Assembly: GCF_018122655.1 (NCBI RefSeq)
Contig: NZ_JAGRQC010000004.1
Location: 186,001 to 250,000 of the forward strand
Length of the DNA: 64,000 nt
Direction: 5' to 3'
DNA from: Stakelama marina
GTDB taxonomy: Bacteria; Pseudomonadota; Alphaproteobacteria; Sphingomonadales; Sphingomonadaceae
Part shown: positions 7,845 to 18,600 of the stretch, in pieces
How positions within the stretch are numbered: the first letter of the stretch is position 1
Layout: each line of letters opens with the position of its first letter
Notes under the pieces: generated by a model
Seen by the model: only the letters and a program-made list of their open reading frames with translations
What the model was told of the DNA's origin: nothing
The model's database searches: none
Made by a program: the position numbers and the translations under genes

Positions 7845-9845
7845 TCAGTCCGGTGAAGGTTCGCTATCGGTTTCAGTGGGCAACAGACCGCTACGTATCG
7901 CCTCGTCGCGACCGACGGCATCGGCCTGCTCTCTGTCTTTCACCAGGATGATAACCCCTGCCTTTGGCAAATCTTTCTTTCCCAAGGCCTCGGGAGCGAA
8001 ATCGTAGTTCCACGCTAACAGTCCCATCTTCGCTAGCGCCTGTTCCCCGCTGATCGAGGGGATATAGGTCCAACTATCTGATTTCGCTGAATTGAGGTCG
8101 AGTCCTGTTTCTAGGAGTTTGCGCAGATCCTCGGAGCTCTGGACATGAGAAAGAACAGCCTGCGCACCGGGCGCTACAAGATCGGGGTCCAGCTTATTGA
8201 GAGCATCCAAGACGCCATCGCAGCTTACATCGGTCATGACCAATCTCAGCGCCGGCTTCCCATTATCTTCTCGTCCAACGAAGCAGACCGCCCCGTCATT
8301 GAGAGCTGGAACATCTAGTCTTACCGGCACTCCTTCGCTGTCCGGATGATAGATCTCGACGTCAACAGCGAATGTCGCTGGCATGGCTGCCACGAGACCT
8401 ACGCGTCCGAGGCCTGACAATACGCGTTGCTGGAGTTCCAAGGCATGCGCCTCGCGCAGACGTGCCACTACCTTCAGATCGTTATCGTCAAATGCCTTGC
8501 TCAGCTGTTCATGCGACACCGTATCGATATGCTTGAGGTTCCACTTTATCCAAGAAACCTCGTCGTCGAGGCGGATCGCTGCAGTCCGGGCATCGTCGCC
8601 GTACTTCCAGCTCGTTACTCCGAGTGGTTGCGTCTTGCCGACTAGGAGCAGAATGCGCGGAGCTCCGTTGCGCTGGAGATCGCACACCGGCGTGAGGACA
8701 AGAAGGACCGTATTGGCATCGAGATCGACGGCTATCGTGGTGCGAAGTCGGTCGAGGTCTGATCCTTCTGTGACCTGCAACACATCTCCAAAAGTCACTT
8801 GAGCTTCCAGCGAACCGGGAAGTCGCAATCGTTCGCTGTTTTGGGTCAGGAGACGTTCCACCAGTTCCTGAAGCGCGGGCGATCCGGCAACGTAGGGCGA
8901 AGGATGACTAACGGCGGAAAAGGCGTTTAAGGGAATTGCCGCATCGATGATTTGCCGCTCACGTTCGATCTCGTGTTGCAGAACACGATCGAAGACATCG
9001 ACCAGATAGCTTCCCGCCGGTTCGCCCTCGGCGTTGAGTAGCAGTTGCTGGATCTGACCGATGTCCGAGAGGCGGAGATTTCGCAAAAGTTTGAGCGTTC
9101 GCGAAGTGGCGTCAGCCATTCCCTGTTCGAGGGATTCAAAGAATCGCGCGAGCATGCGGGAGTCATCCGCATTGTGGGCAAGGCGCTCAAGCTGGCGATC
9201 GAGTTTGCCTGCATCTTCTAGCTCCGATTTCCTTATGATCCTGAAACCCGAGTCCAAGAGGCCCACTTCGTCTCGAAACTCTTCTCGCTTGTCTTCGAGC
9301 CGAGGACTGCGTGACATAAGGATAACCAGGGGCGGCGTGGCTCGACGCTTCTCTATGGCGTCGCGCAGCATCCTTTTGGATGCGTGAAGGGCCGCCTCGT
9401 CCTGCGCTTTGTTGAAGAACAGGTCGATAACAATTAGATCGACCTCCTGCGCAGCTTCGATGAAGTCGCGCCCGGATGTCCGACACTCGAGCCCGAGCTC
9501 TTGAAGCTTCTGGACCACCACATCGACATAAGTTTGGTCAGATGCCTGATCGGCAAGATACTGCTCGAACAAAGGAGCGGCGACTTCCGTAAGGGTATCG
9601 CGCAAGCCCCATACGGCTGCCACATAGGCATCATCGGACACCAGCTCATCGAAACTTCTGTCTTTCGCATCCTCATATGCAGCTTCGATAAGCTGGCGTT
9701 GTTCGGCGGTAAGGTCGTCATTGAAGATCGCCCAAGCCTCGTTCTCGGGTCCAATATCCGTCGCTGTCGGCACGGCGTCGCAGACGTCATCCACCACGAG
9801 AGCGGTTGTTATTCTCTTTTGCGCCAGAAGGTCTCCAAGCGTCAC
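7845..9845 (-). CDS. Receiver-domain protein of unknown output (partner of double-GHKL ATPase)
   Basis: The 666-residue protein carries receiver-like motifs in its N-terminal third. These are an acidic pair (VVDDV, about residues 17-21), a putative phospho-acceptor aspartate (LIVIDLFF, around 140), a serine in ILMSRSP and a lysine in IIRKSE. Unlike a classical response regulator, about 80 residues lie between the acidic pair and the phospho-aspartate strand, and a large C-terminal region of about 430 residues has no recognisable DNA-binding domain. The start overlaps the stop of the upstream ATPase gene by four bases, so the two are co-translated. It probably acts as signal receiver and effector for that ATPase. 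I do not recognise its C-terminal domain. Confidence 0.7.
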   Translation of the reverse strand: MTLGDLLAQKRITTALVVDDVCDAVPTATDIGPENEAWAIFNDDLTAEQRQLIEAAYEDAKDRSFDELVSDDAYVAAVWGLRDTLTEVAAPLFEQYLADQASDQTYVDVVVQKLQELGLECRTSGRDFIEAAQEVDLIVIDLFFNKAQDEAALHASKRMLRDAIEKRRATPPLVILMSRSPRLEDKREEFRDEVGLLDSGFRIIRKSELEDAGKLDRQLERLAHNADDSRMLARFFESLEQGMADATSRTLKLLRNLRLSDIGQIQQLLLNAEGEPAGSYLVDVFDRVLQHEIERERQIIDAAIPLNAFSAVSHPSPYVAGSPALQELVERLLTQNSERLRLPGSLEAQVTFGDVLQVTEGSDLDRLRTTIAVDLDANTVLLVLTPVCDLQRNGAPRILLLVGKTQPLGVTSWKYGDDARTAAIRLDDEVSWIKWNLKHIDTVSHEQLSKAFDDNDLKVVARLREAHALELQQRVLSGLGRVGLVAAMPATFAVDVEIYHPDSEGVPVRLDVPALNDGAVCFVGREDNGKPALRLVMTDVSCDGVLDALNKLDPDLVAPGAQAVLSHVQSSEDLRKLLETGLDLNSAKSDSWTYIPSISGEQALAKMGLLAWNYDFAPEALGKKDLPKAGVIILVKDREQADAVGRDEAIRSGLLPTETDSEPSPD

Positions 9846-12202
9846 ACCTGCGCTCCTGCTGGCAATTCGAGAACGAATTTGTGGAGTCTGCCGGTCTCCG
9901 GATCGCGCTCCTCGTCCAATTCAAGTGTGCCGCCGTTATGCATGGCCGCCTCGCGGGCGATGTAAAGGCCAAGTCCGCGCCTCCTGCGCGTATCCTTGAG
10001 CGAAAAGAACATCTTGAAAACCTGGTCTCGATTTTCCGGAGCAATGCCTCGCCCATTGTCTTCGAACATCATTACGGGTGGGTCACTTTCAAGCGAGATT
10101 GAAATTTTCGGCTTGAAGGAAGGTTCTCGCTCCGCGCGCATATCGAGCCAATAGACTGAATTCGAAATCAAATTTTCAATGATTTGAACGATCATTCCCT
10201 TGACTGCCCTGATCCGCAGAGGTCGCGTAGTCAGGTCGGTGATCACGTCGATCTTGTGACGCTTGAATTGGGCATGATGGGCTTCAATGGCGTCCCGAAT
10301 GACTTCGTCGAGTGCAAAGACTTCCGATCGTTGTCGACCAGAGACGCTCATCGGGTCGAGAACGCGCACGCGCTTGCTGACACTCTTCATTTCCGCCTGC
10401 AACGTATTGAAGTAGCTGCGCAGGCGGTCTGGGACATCGCGACCCTTCATATGGGCAAGAGCCTTCAGTGCATTTTCGGATGAGCGGGCTAGTTCGTGTG
10501 CGACCACTTCGACCATGAGGCCAACACCTGCCATCTCGATCATCTGTCGGCTTTCCTGTTCGACTTCCGCGATGCGCTGGCGCGCGCGCGCCGCGAACTC
10601 GGAGAACTCGAAAAGAGTTTGCTGGAGCTCCTCTATCGCGTCGTCGCCCTCGGACGGTGTAAGTCTCTTGAGTTGACGGATGGCGTTTTTGGCTCGGTCC
10701 TCGAGCTTGGTAACCTGTGCCTGCGCGTCGGACAGATCCACTTTTTGATGTTTGTACTGCCGTTCGACATCCTTCATGAATTTGCCGAGCATATCCTGCA
10801 CGGCGTACCGCAGGACTTCCAAAAGCACATATTGCTCTGAAGTCTCGCGCAGCCCTTCACGGTTCGTTTGATCCAGCAGCTGCGGGTTCGCGATCCGCGA
10901 AATATTTACCCGCCCAATAAATTGGGTTTTGTTGAGAGTGTAGCCAGATCGACGTAGAGCGCGGCGGTCAAGTTCAAGCCAGTCGTCCTCATCCTCGCCG
11001 TAGGGAAAAACACGGAAGCGATCGCGGAACAGCAAGATTCCCGACCATTTCTGTTGCAACTCACGAACAGCTTTTTGTTCACCAATAGTGTCGATTGCGC
11101 CGAGTCTGCGGCGGTTGTACCAATGTGCCTCGAATGAGAATGGCCCGATTGTACGCAGCGCACTATCTTCGACAGGTCCGTCTTTCCCGATGATCGTGGC
11201 TTGAAGATCTTCTTCCGTGAGCTTTACGGTTTGCCTCTCTCGCGGATGCTCGAACCCGAGATCCAACGCCTCGAAAGTGCAGGTCAGAACAGGTGCGCCA
11301 TCGATAAGTTCATATGTGCCTGACACGCGTGCATGGGCAGCATCAAGCAGGGCACCGGACATTATGGGAATGCCGATCCTTTCTCCGTTCCAGAAGATGG
11401 CGATCCGAGGTCGCGTCGTCGCATTGGCGAAAGGGTCGGTCAGGCGGGCAAATTCATAGTCCGCCATGTCGCGGACCCTCGCTTCGGTCCAATTCTCGAC
11501 AAGGTCGCTGATCGTCAAAGCTGTGCCGGACCACTCGGCACTGGGTTTTTTTCCTCCTTTCGTCGGGGCCACCGCAATTTGATCGAGCATTGCATCGACA
11601 TTGCTGAACTCGGTCCAATCGATTTCGAGACGATTGAGTTTCTTGTCGGTTGAACGGGCCGTCTCAACCAGCAACCGCTCGCCAAGACGCATTGCCGAAA
11701 GGCGCCCGATACCTTTTTCGCCGAGATACGGGGTGCTCTTGTCTCCACGCGCAAGCGCTGCTTCGACCTCTTTTTTCCTTGATGGCGTTCCGATCACGAG
11801 GAAGCTTCGATCCAAATCCTCTAGCGACATTCCGCTTCCCGTGTCTGTCACGGTGATTGTGTTGAAGCGTCGCTGAGCTTGATCGAGCTTTTCGGTAAGC
11901 TCTTGTTTTGTAGTCGCTTCATCGATCAAATCGACGAAGCTCCCGTACGCTGCCTCTGAAGCAGTTGGAAGAAGTTCGTCTTTTATGAGCTTTTTCAGGT
12001 CCGGGAGGCTGGCTTTACCGTGGATTGTACCCTTGAGGCGTAGAAATGCTCGGCGTGTCAGAACAATGTCGAACTTTACGTCGACCCCTGCTTTTGTTCT
12101 AGCGTCGAAACCGTTCTTGATGAGCTCATAAAACGCGATAATATCCGAACTGATTAGTTCAGAGCCAAGTTCGAGAACAGTTCGGGCGGTAATACGGAAC
12201 AA
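9842..12202 (-). CDS. Double-GHKL ATPase: Hsp90/MutL-like N-terminal plus histidine-kinase-like C-terminal
   Basis: The 786-residue protein contains two ATP-binding modules of the GHKL fold. The N-terminal one resembles Hsp90/MutL: N box FYELIKNGFDA near residue 30, then TVTDTGSGM and LGEKGIGRLSAMRLG. The middle contains a coiled-coil-rich stretch (about 475-550). The C-terminal part resembles a histidine kinase: an H-box-like VVAHELARSS near 565, N box IIENLISNSVYW, G1 box FEDNGRGI and G2 box RRGLGLYIARE. No transmembrane segment is evident, so it is probably cytoplasmic. It is co-translated with the receiver-domain gene, suggesting a phosphorelay. Its position in the ssp defence island, same strand, suggests a defence role. 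I know of no characterised system with exactly this pair. Confidence 0.75.
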   Translation of the reverse strand: MFRITARTVLELGSELISSDIIAFYELIKNGFDARTKAGVDVKFDIVLTRRAFLRLKGTIHGKASLPDLKKLIKDELLPTASEAAYGSFVDLIDEATTKQELTEKLDQAQRRFNTITVTDTGSGMSLEDLDRSFLVIGTPSRKKEVEAALARGDKSTPYLGEKGIGRLSAMRLGERLLVETARSTDKKLNRLEIDWTEFSNVDAMLDQIAVAPTKGGKKPSAEWSGTALTISDLVENWTEARVRDMADYEFARLTDPFANATTRPRIAIFWNGERIGIPIMSGALLDAAHARVSGTYELIDGAPVLTCTFEALDLGFEHPRERQTVKLTEEDLQATIIGKDGPVEDSALRTIGPFSFEAHWYNRRRLGAIDTIGEQKAVRELQQKWSGILLFRDRFRVFPYGEDEDDWLELDRRALRRSGYTLNKTQFIGRVNISRIANPQLLDQTNREGLRETSEQYVLLEVLRYAVQDMLGKFMKDVERQYKHQKVDLSDAQAQVTKLEDRAKNAIRQLKRLTPSEGDDAIEELQQTLFEFSEFAARARQRIAEVEQESRQMIEMAGVGLMVEVVAHELARSSENALKALAHMKGRDVPDRLRSYFNTLQAEMKSVSKRVRVLDPMSVSGRQRSEVFALDEVIRDAIEAHHAQFKRHKIDVITDLTTRPLRIRAVKGMIVQIIENLISNSVYWLDMRAEREPSFKPKISISLESDPPVMMFEDNGRGIAPENRDQVFKMFFSLKDTRRRRGLGLYIAREAAMHNGGTLELDEERDPETGRLHKFVLELPAGAQV

Positions 12203-12258
12203 GCTTTAAGTCCTCTCGTGACGCCAAGGCATTGGTTTGCGACTGCGCGACACGGCCG

Positions 12259-14586
12259 TCAGTCCAACCATGGCCGTAAGCGATCCCATGCAATTTCCGC
12301 CAACCTTCGCGAGCGTTGACGCACAAATTCCCCGTCCCAGTCGGACGGACATTCGACGAGCGGAATCAACAATCTCGCGTGGGTTGCTTCGGCGAGGATC
12401 GCTTCCGATCTTTCGGGCAAGTCATACCCCAACTTTCGGGCTTCTTCGCGCGCGGCCTCGAACGCTTCGGGCGTTCTCGATGCCAAGGCGCGGTAGCTTG
12501 CCATCTTTTTCGGTTGGGGATGATTTGACACCACGATGTTGTGGTCGCGATGCAGCAGCGTGAGGTTGCCCAGAGTCTGGAACAGCTCTCGTTCATCGTA
12601 GAGGTCAGCGGGCCAGTCAGTGCTCGCCCCTTGCTGTGGAGCGATGTGCTCGACCTGCATGGGCGAAAGCAGGTTCCAGGCATCCAGCATCAAGGTTGGA
12701 TGAACACCTTTCCGGCCGGATACGACCAAACCCGGATTATTGAGGTCGGGTTCTACGTCGTGCGCCGAAGCTATCAGAAGGAATTTCGCAACCTCGGTCG
12801 CGTGCTTGGCTAACAGGCTCGTTTCGACTTTACCGGACCAGCTCCCTTTCTCCGAAATGCCGGCCTTTTCCAGCGCATCGCACAGGACGCGTTTGTAAAG
12901 TGCGATGTCGAGCGCGCTCTTGCGTTTGGTGGATGGGTTTCCTGAGAAGGGCCGTGCCGCAAGGGCAGCCTGCCCGTCGCCGGAAAGCATGACATCGCGA
13001 TACACCGCATCGATGCCCGACGTCGTGCCGAATGCTCCGCGCCAGATCGCAGTGAAGGCAGCGCTCGCCTTGATTGCATCGGCAAAGGCCACCGATTTCT
13101 GAAGGCGCTCTTCCGGATCGGCGGATAATGCGGCCCCGAAAAATCTGCTGAGCGGTGGAATCGTGACCGTATGCTTAAGTCCACGCAGAAACTCGAACGC
13201 GACCTTCGCCGGCTCGTCGATGTTCGAGAGGCCGCCGAAGCTGGGATTAAGGGTTTCTGCAGGATCCCACGAAGTCGACATGAGATCGGACACATCGCCC
13301 AAACGTTTTACGAAGCCCCGCCGAAATTCCGTACGGGTCTTGTCGTCCGGATCGCCGTATTGTGCGCGCAAGTAACGTCGTTGCTCGTTGAGCTTCTTAC
13401 CCAGCTTCTGGCCCGTTTCTGCGAGCGCGAAAGCGACAAGAAGTTCGGAGGTCGTGCGCTGCAGCTTGCTCGCGTCCTTGGCGTAGCGATCGACGTATTT
13501 CTCGGTCCGCAGCATGTCCGCGTGCGAAGGGGTGGATTGATAATCCTCCAGGCCTTCCGCGTCGATCACCCGGGGCCGAAAGGTTTCGAATGCGGTTAGC
13601 GGTTCGCCGGTCGTATTGAGAGCCTCGAACATATCGAAAGCGTCATCTTCGCCTTCGCTTTCGACAACTGTGAAGGCCATCCGCCTTTGCAAGTAGTGGG
13701 CGAAAATAATCGCGGCAAAGGCAAGCCGGAAACGCTTGCCCGTGGTCGTCTCGTCATCCTTGCGGAGTCTTTCGGCGACCTCGGATGGGACTTCGAAACC
13801 AAAGAGCGCTTCGCCGAATCCGGCTTTGAGCGCCTGCTCGATCAGGCTCGGCATCTCCTCCTGCGGTTGCACAAGGTCGCGAAGGCGTTTGTTCATATGC
13901 CGGAAGACGGCGGCCACATTCTTGTGCGTCGAAGCTTTTTCGCCATCGGGCTCGCTCGGACGAAATTGCTTGGCCTCGGTCTCCTCGTTCTCGATATGCT
14001 TGAGGTAGTCCCAAATCAGGCGGGCGATCGCGCTCGAATACCGGGCTTCCGGTTTTGAAGACCACACATCGTCGAACGATCTGATGAGACGTGGATAGTA
14101 CCTGTGGAGCGCCTTTCCGCTGCGTTTGTCGAGGATGAAACAGTCGCGAAGTTCCGCCATCATCTTTTGAATTTCTTCAAGCAGCCAGGCGCTGCCTTCT
14201 TCGTCATCTTTCTCGACCGAGGGCAGGCAGGTCGCCAGAAGATTGTGAATTGAAACAAAGAGCAGAATGAACGTCGAGATGCGCTGCTGGCCGTCGATGA
14301 TCGTCATCACCGGCCGTGGCATCTCGTTCCGGAAATGCGGCTTCACGGTCACATACTGCGTGTCGTGGATCGCGATGATCGTACCGAGGAAGCTGATCGT
14401 TTCCTCTCGCTCAGGAAGCAGACTCAGGCCGTGAAGCGCATCCTCGAACAGTCGATTGACGTTTTCTTTGTCCCACCGGTATTCCCGTTGATAGGCGGGA
14501 ATGTAGCAACCCTGCCCCGGGACTTGCAGGAATTGTAAGACGCTTCTTGGATTTGCCCGAAAGGCCTTTTCTACATCGATGGTCAA
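12259..14586 (-). CDS. sspE: SspE, DUF262/DUF1524 phosphorothioation-dependent restriction effector
   Basis: SspE is the effector of the Ssp system. It recognises phosphorothioate-marked host DNA, which stimulates its NTPase, and nicks invading DNA. The N-terminal half is a DUF262 domain with IPAYQREYRW (about 29-38) and the key DGQQR motif (98-102). The C terminus is a DUF1524 HNH-type nuclease with VEHIAPQ followed by LGNLTLLHRDHN. The length of 775 residues is in the family range. The start appears to be TTG at 14,586, because no ATG occurs before the conserved DUF262 block. A G-rich stretch upstream may serve as a weak ribosome binding site. It lies downstream of sspABCD after a 186 bp gap, consistent with separate or additional promoter control. 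Confidence 0.9.
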   Translation of the reverse strand: MTIDVEKAFRANPRSVLQFLQVPGQGCYIPAYQREYRWDKENVNRLFEDALHGLSLLPEREETISFLGTIIAIHDTQYVTVKPHFRNEMPRPVMTIIDGQQRISTFILLFVSIHNLLATCLPSVEKDDEEGSAWLLEEIQKMMAELRDCFILDKRSGKALHRYYPRLIRSFDDVWSSKPEARYSSAIARLIWDYLKHIENEETEAKQFRPSEPDGEKASTHKNVAAVFRHMNKRLRDLVQPQEEMPSLIEQALKAGFGEALFGFEVPSEVAERLRKDDETTTGKRFRLAFAAIIFAHYLQRRMAFTVVESEGEDDAFDMFEALNTTGEPLTAFETFRPRVIDAEGLEDYQSTPSHADMLRTEKYVDRYAKDASKLQRTTSELLVAFALAETGQKLGKKLNEQRRYLRAQYGDPDDKTRTEFRRGFVKRLGDVSDLMSTSWDPAETLNPSFGGLSNIDEPAKVAFEFLRGLKHTVTIPPLSRFFGAALSADPEERLQKSVAFADAIKASAAFTAIWRGAFGTTSGIDAVYRDVMLSGDGQAALAARPFSGNPSTKRKSALDIALYKRVLCDALEKAGISEKGSWSGKVETSLLAKHATEVAKFLLIASAHDVEPDLNNPGLVVSGRKGVHPTLMLDAWNLLSPMQVEHIAPQQGASTDWPADLYDERELFQTLGNLTLLHRDHNIVVSNHPQPKKMASYRALASRTPEAFEAAREEARKLGYDLPERSEAILAEATHARLLIPLVECPSDWDGEFVRQRSRRLAEIAWDRLRPWLD

Positions 14587-14772
14587 GAGACCCTACCCCC
14601 AGCGGTTGTGTCCATGTGCTTTGATTACCTAGCGATATTTCGGCTGGTAAGAAAAGCATGCTCGGGCAAGAGGCAACAGAATTGTGATATAAGAATTCTC
14701 GGACCCGGGACACTCCGAGGCATATACTGGGTGCGGGTTCGCGCCTTCGTTGAGCAGAAAGCTGGCGGTTGG

Positions 14773-15612
14773 CTATTTGTGGCAGACGAGGCAGCCGCTG
14801 TCCTCCTCGGCCAGCATCTGTTCCACCGTCTCATCGGTGATCCGTGCTCGCAGCGGATTTGGCATTCTGCGAGCGAGCGCCTGTGCCTTGCGCTCTTCAT
14901 GATTACGCTCGATCTCGGAAACCCGCTCCGGCCGCGCCAGTTCTTCGAGACTTTCGTTCTGGGTCCAGGTGAACGGCGAACCGTGCTCGATGGCTGATTT
15001 TTCGTAGCGCTTGGCTTCCTCGAAGGCGTCCGGGTGCTCGCGCATCAGCCGCACCCATTCGATTTTCTGCTGGTAAAAACAGAATGTGCAACCGCTGCGA
15101 GAGCGCCAGCGGTAATAGTCCGGCAGGCCGAGTCCGGAGTTTTCCAGCAGGCCGATGACCGATGCCTTGTCAAGACCGGCCTCCCTCAATGGGAAATGGA
15201 CGTGCATGTTGGGGTGGGTTGCGATCATCCCCGAACGGCTCGGTTCGTCGGCGCGGATCGCGACATAGGAATGCACCTCCACGCCTGCGTCGAGATGCGG
15301 TTTGAGCCACTTCTGGAATGGCTGAATCTTGAGTTGCCGGGTGCACCAGCGTGTCCGCGGGGAAGGCAGAAAATGGCCGTATTCGGCTAGCCAGAAATCG
15401 AAGTCCCGACCAGGGTTGAGCATTTCAATGGGCTTGCCAAGGAAGCCCTCAAGGCGGCCGAGATAATCGTAGACCTCGGGTAGCTCCTTGCCGGTGTCGG
15501 TGAAGAAATACCGCACATCGATGTCCGGGCGGTGATCGCGCATCCAGACCGCGAGGGCAGCGCTGTCTCGTCCACCGGACAGACCCAGAACATGCATCGC
15601 CTCGCCGGTCAC
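14773..15612 (-). CDS. sspD: SspD, ATP pyrophosphatase/PAPS reductase-like protein
   Basis: SspD belongs to the phosphoadenosine phosphosulfate reductase-like N-type ATP pyrophosphatases. In Ssp systems it works with SspA, SspB and SspC to insert sulfur into the DNA backbone. The PP-loop SGGRDS sits at residues 12-17. Cysteines that may bind a cluster or zinc are in RWCTRQ, CTFC and the C-terminal CLVC. The protein has 279 residues. It starts with GTG at 15,612, overlapping the sspC stop (GTGA), which indicates translational coupling. An in-frame ATG six codons in is also possible. The assignment rests on motif and on the intact sspABCD order. Confidence 0.92.
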   Translation of the reverse strand: MTGEAMHVLGLSGGRDSAALAVWMRDHRPDIDVRYFFTDTGKELPEVYDYLGRLEGFLGKPIEMLNPGRDFDFWLAEYGHFLPSPRTRWCTRQLKIQPFQKWLKPHLDAGVEVHSYVAIRADEPSRSGMIATHPNMHVHFPLREAGLDKASVIGLLENSGLGLPDYYRWRSRSGCTFCFYQQKIEWVRLMREHPDAFEEAKRYEKSAIEHGSPFTWTQNESLEELARPERVSEIERNHEERKAQALARRMPNPLRARITDETVEQMLAEEDSGCLVCHK

Positions 15613-18600
15613 GCTTCCTTCTCCGCGCTGATGGGCACAGTGACATCGCGCTCGCCGTCATCCTCGATATAACGCTGTGCGAGCTCCGCGATCACGGCGA
15701 GCACCATATCGGGCTCGAGCTGTGCGGCGTCGAGCGTCTTGCCGATCTCGTCGAGGAGTGGCCCGAGGCGCTTCTGCGCCTCGGTTGCAATCTGTGCTCT
15801 GCGGACGACGCTTCGTTCGGTCGACCCGACACCCGCCATCACCATCACCGCGGTCTGGGTCGGTTGCTGGTCGCTGTCGCCGAACAGTTCCACGCGGCGG
15901 AACCGGTAGGCGTATTCCGACAGCTGCATCGCCGCCCGACTCGGCTCGAGATCGTGCCACGTCGTCACCGGCTTACCCATCACGAGACCGCAAATTTCCG
16001 CCATGCTTTCCGTCGACCCATCGAACTCGGCCAGCCTCGTGATGAAGCCTCGAAGCTTGAGGTCGTCTCCCCCGTGACCCGCTATTCGCTTGGCTCGTTC
16101 CACCAACTCGGAGAGATTTCCTGCATCGCGGTGTTTCAGGCCTTCCAGCATCCGGGTTTTCAGATCCTCGATCATGTCTGGGTAAGCGTGATCAAGTTCG
16201 CTCAGGACCGTGCGCAGCGCAGGTGCGGTGCCTTCGCCCGAAGCCTCGAGCGCTTCGGGGATGTCGACGAAGAGGAGCTGGTAGGGATCGTCCGCATCTA
16301 GCAACAAGCGACGCACATCGATTGCTTGCTTGGAGAGCGTGGCTTGCGCCTTGCGCGACCAGTTGGGAAGGCTGTACGCAAACTGCACGAGCGCCTGTGC
16401 TATCTCGAGCGGCTCCTCCGACGGCGCCTCTTCGACGAATTCGCTCGCGACGGCTGCAAACTCCTTCAGCGCGACCGCATTCGCGGCATCGGTCGGAACC
16501 GATCTCAGCGCAATATGGTCGGGGTCCTGCAGCAGAAGATCCATGACCAGATCGGATATTGCCGGCTGGAAGGCCTCTTTCGCATAGATCGCAGTGCTGT
16601 GACGGCGCGAGAAAAGATAGGTCACGAGCAATAGGGGCATCACGCCTTGCTGCACGCCGTAAGGCGGCTCGCCCCAAGCCCGGTAGATGTCGGCAACACC
16701 AACCTGCTCGCCGGCTTCGAGCAGTCCATCGGTTAGCGACCAGAGAGGGGCGAACGTGCTGGTTTCGCCGGGCGGAACGAAGTCCCACCGCTCGCCTTGC
16801 CGGACATAGAGACCCGCGCGTTCCAGAACGGTAACCGCTAGGCCCTTCTCGGCCGGATAGCCCTTGATCCCGAAGTGCTGCTCGCCGCGGCCCACTACGA
16901 TAGCATGCAACAGGGCTCGCAACGCCGCATTGGAATTGCTCGAAGGCCGCCGACGATTGATGAGTTCGGAATGCACGATCGGAGCCTGCCGGAAAGTCCG
17001 CCGGGCGATATCGCTTGCTGCTTGCGACAGGCCATAGGAAAGCGACTGCAAATCGAGCGGCTTACCAGTGTCAAACCAGTGCGCGCGCTCGAAACCCTCT
17101 CTCAGGAGACCTTCCAGCTGCGCGGACAAATGGGCAATGCGGGCATCGATCTCGCGCCTGGCGGCTGCATCTCCGGCCAGTTCGGGGCTTTCGTTGCGCA
17201 CGTCTCGCGCGGCTTCGAGCTCGATCGCTGTTTTGCGAATGTCCGCACTGTTCGATGCAAGACCAACAATTACGGGCAGACCGTGCCGATGCTCCGTGCG
17301 CGAGACTTCGATCAGACTCGCCTCCGCTTGGCCGGGATCGACGTCGATCCCAGGCAGAAGCAGCAGGAACTTGCCAGCAGCCCCGGCGCTAACCCGAACG
17401 TCTTTCGGACCAAGCCCTTGCGGCGCCAGTTCGCCGATTTGTGCGTCGAACCAGCGCGGGGTGCCATATGCGGCGTAATGCCGCTTGGCCAGAATCGGCT
17501 GCAGCGAGGCGAGATCGTTCAGCGACGCTATCTCGAGCCGCCCGCGTTCGGCGATGCGGGCCTCGATTTCGCCCTCAATGTCGAAATCGCTGCCGGCATA
17601 GATTGCATAGGCGCCGAGATGGCGACGGTAGACCAGCGCCGAAATCTTCACGAGATCGGCAAGCTGCTCTTCGACGTCCGCATCGGAATGACCGAGGCTT
17701 GCCGCAATCGTCCGGGATGAGGCTGTCAGACCCGATCCATTGCTGAACAGATCGATGACCGCCACGGTCTTCGCGATCTGCAAGCGCAGGTGGGTGCCGT
17801 CGCGGCCCGCCCTCGCTATGGCCTCTGCGGCCTGTGCCCATCGATGGCCGTCGGGCGAAGCCATGATCGCAGGCTCCAGATTGACCTGCAGATAATCCCA
17901 AAGTTCTGCCGGTCCGAAGGTTCTTCCCGAGGCGAGTGTCGTGCGCTGAAGGAATTCGGTGAAGCCGCTGGGTTCCGCCGAGGCAAGAAAACCGAACAGG
18001 CTGCGTTCGTTCTGGCTGAAGCGCCGCCGGGTGATCGGCCCGAGCAGCGCTGCCGCCGCAGGGTTGAGAGGCCAGCAATCGTCGAGCCTTTCCGCAAGAT
18101 CCTTGGGCACACCTGGTCGCCGTTCGGCAATCTCGCTGGCTACAATAGCGGCAATTGGATGCGACTGAGGGTGCGAACGCTCTGTCGTGACGGCACGACC
18201 GACCAATTCGATGACCTCGTCGACCGCCGTAATGATCGGGACATCCGCAAAGCGGCCCTGAACCTTGCGCCATTCGTCCTGGACGCTTTGCCCGAGGCGA
18301 TCCGCATAGCGCTCGAAAGCCTGGTGCAGCACGCCCACAACGATAAGTCTTCCCTCGCTGCGATTGGCCGCCTCTGCGAGATCCTGGAAGAAATGGATGT
18401 CGATGGCGTGATCGGCAGCACCTTCCAGATATTTGCCCAGTTCGTCGACAATGACGAGAACCCCGCCCTTGGGACGCGCTTCAACCTCGCGTTGCAGCCG
18501 CTCGACGATATCGCGCCCGTCAGCGGCTTCCATCCTGGACCGCTTGGTCCGAGCGTGGCCCGGCTCGCCAGCGATTGCGGATGCGACCGCTTCGCGCAGG

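Noticed and set aside
9842..12202. Assignment to the Detocs defensive two-component system
   Set aside because: The sensor lacks TPR repeats, a second receiver gene is missing and the receiver protein has no phosphatase or nucleoside phosphorylase effector.
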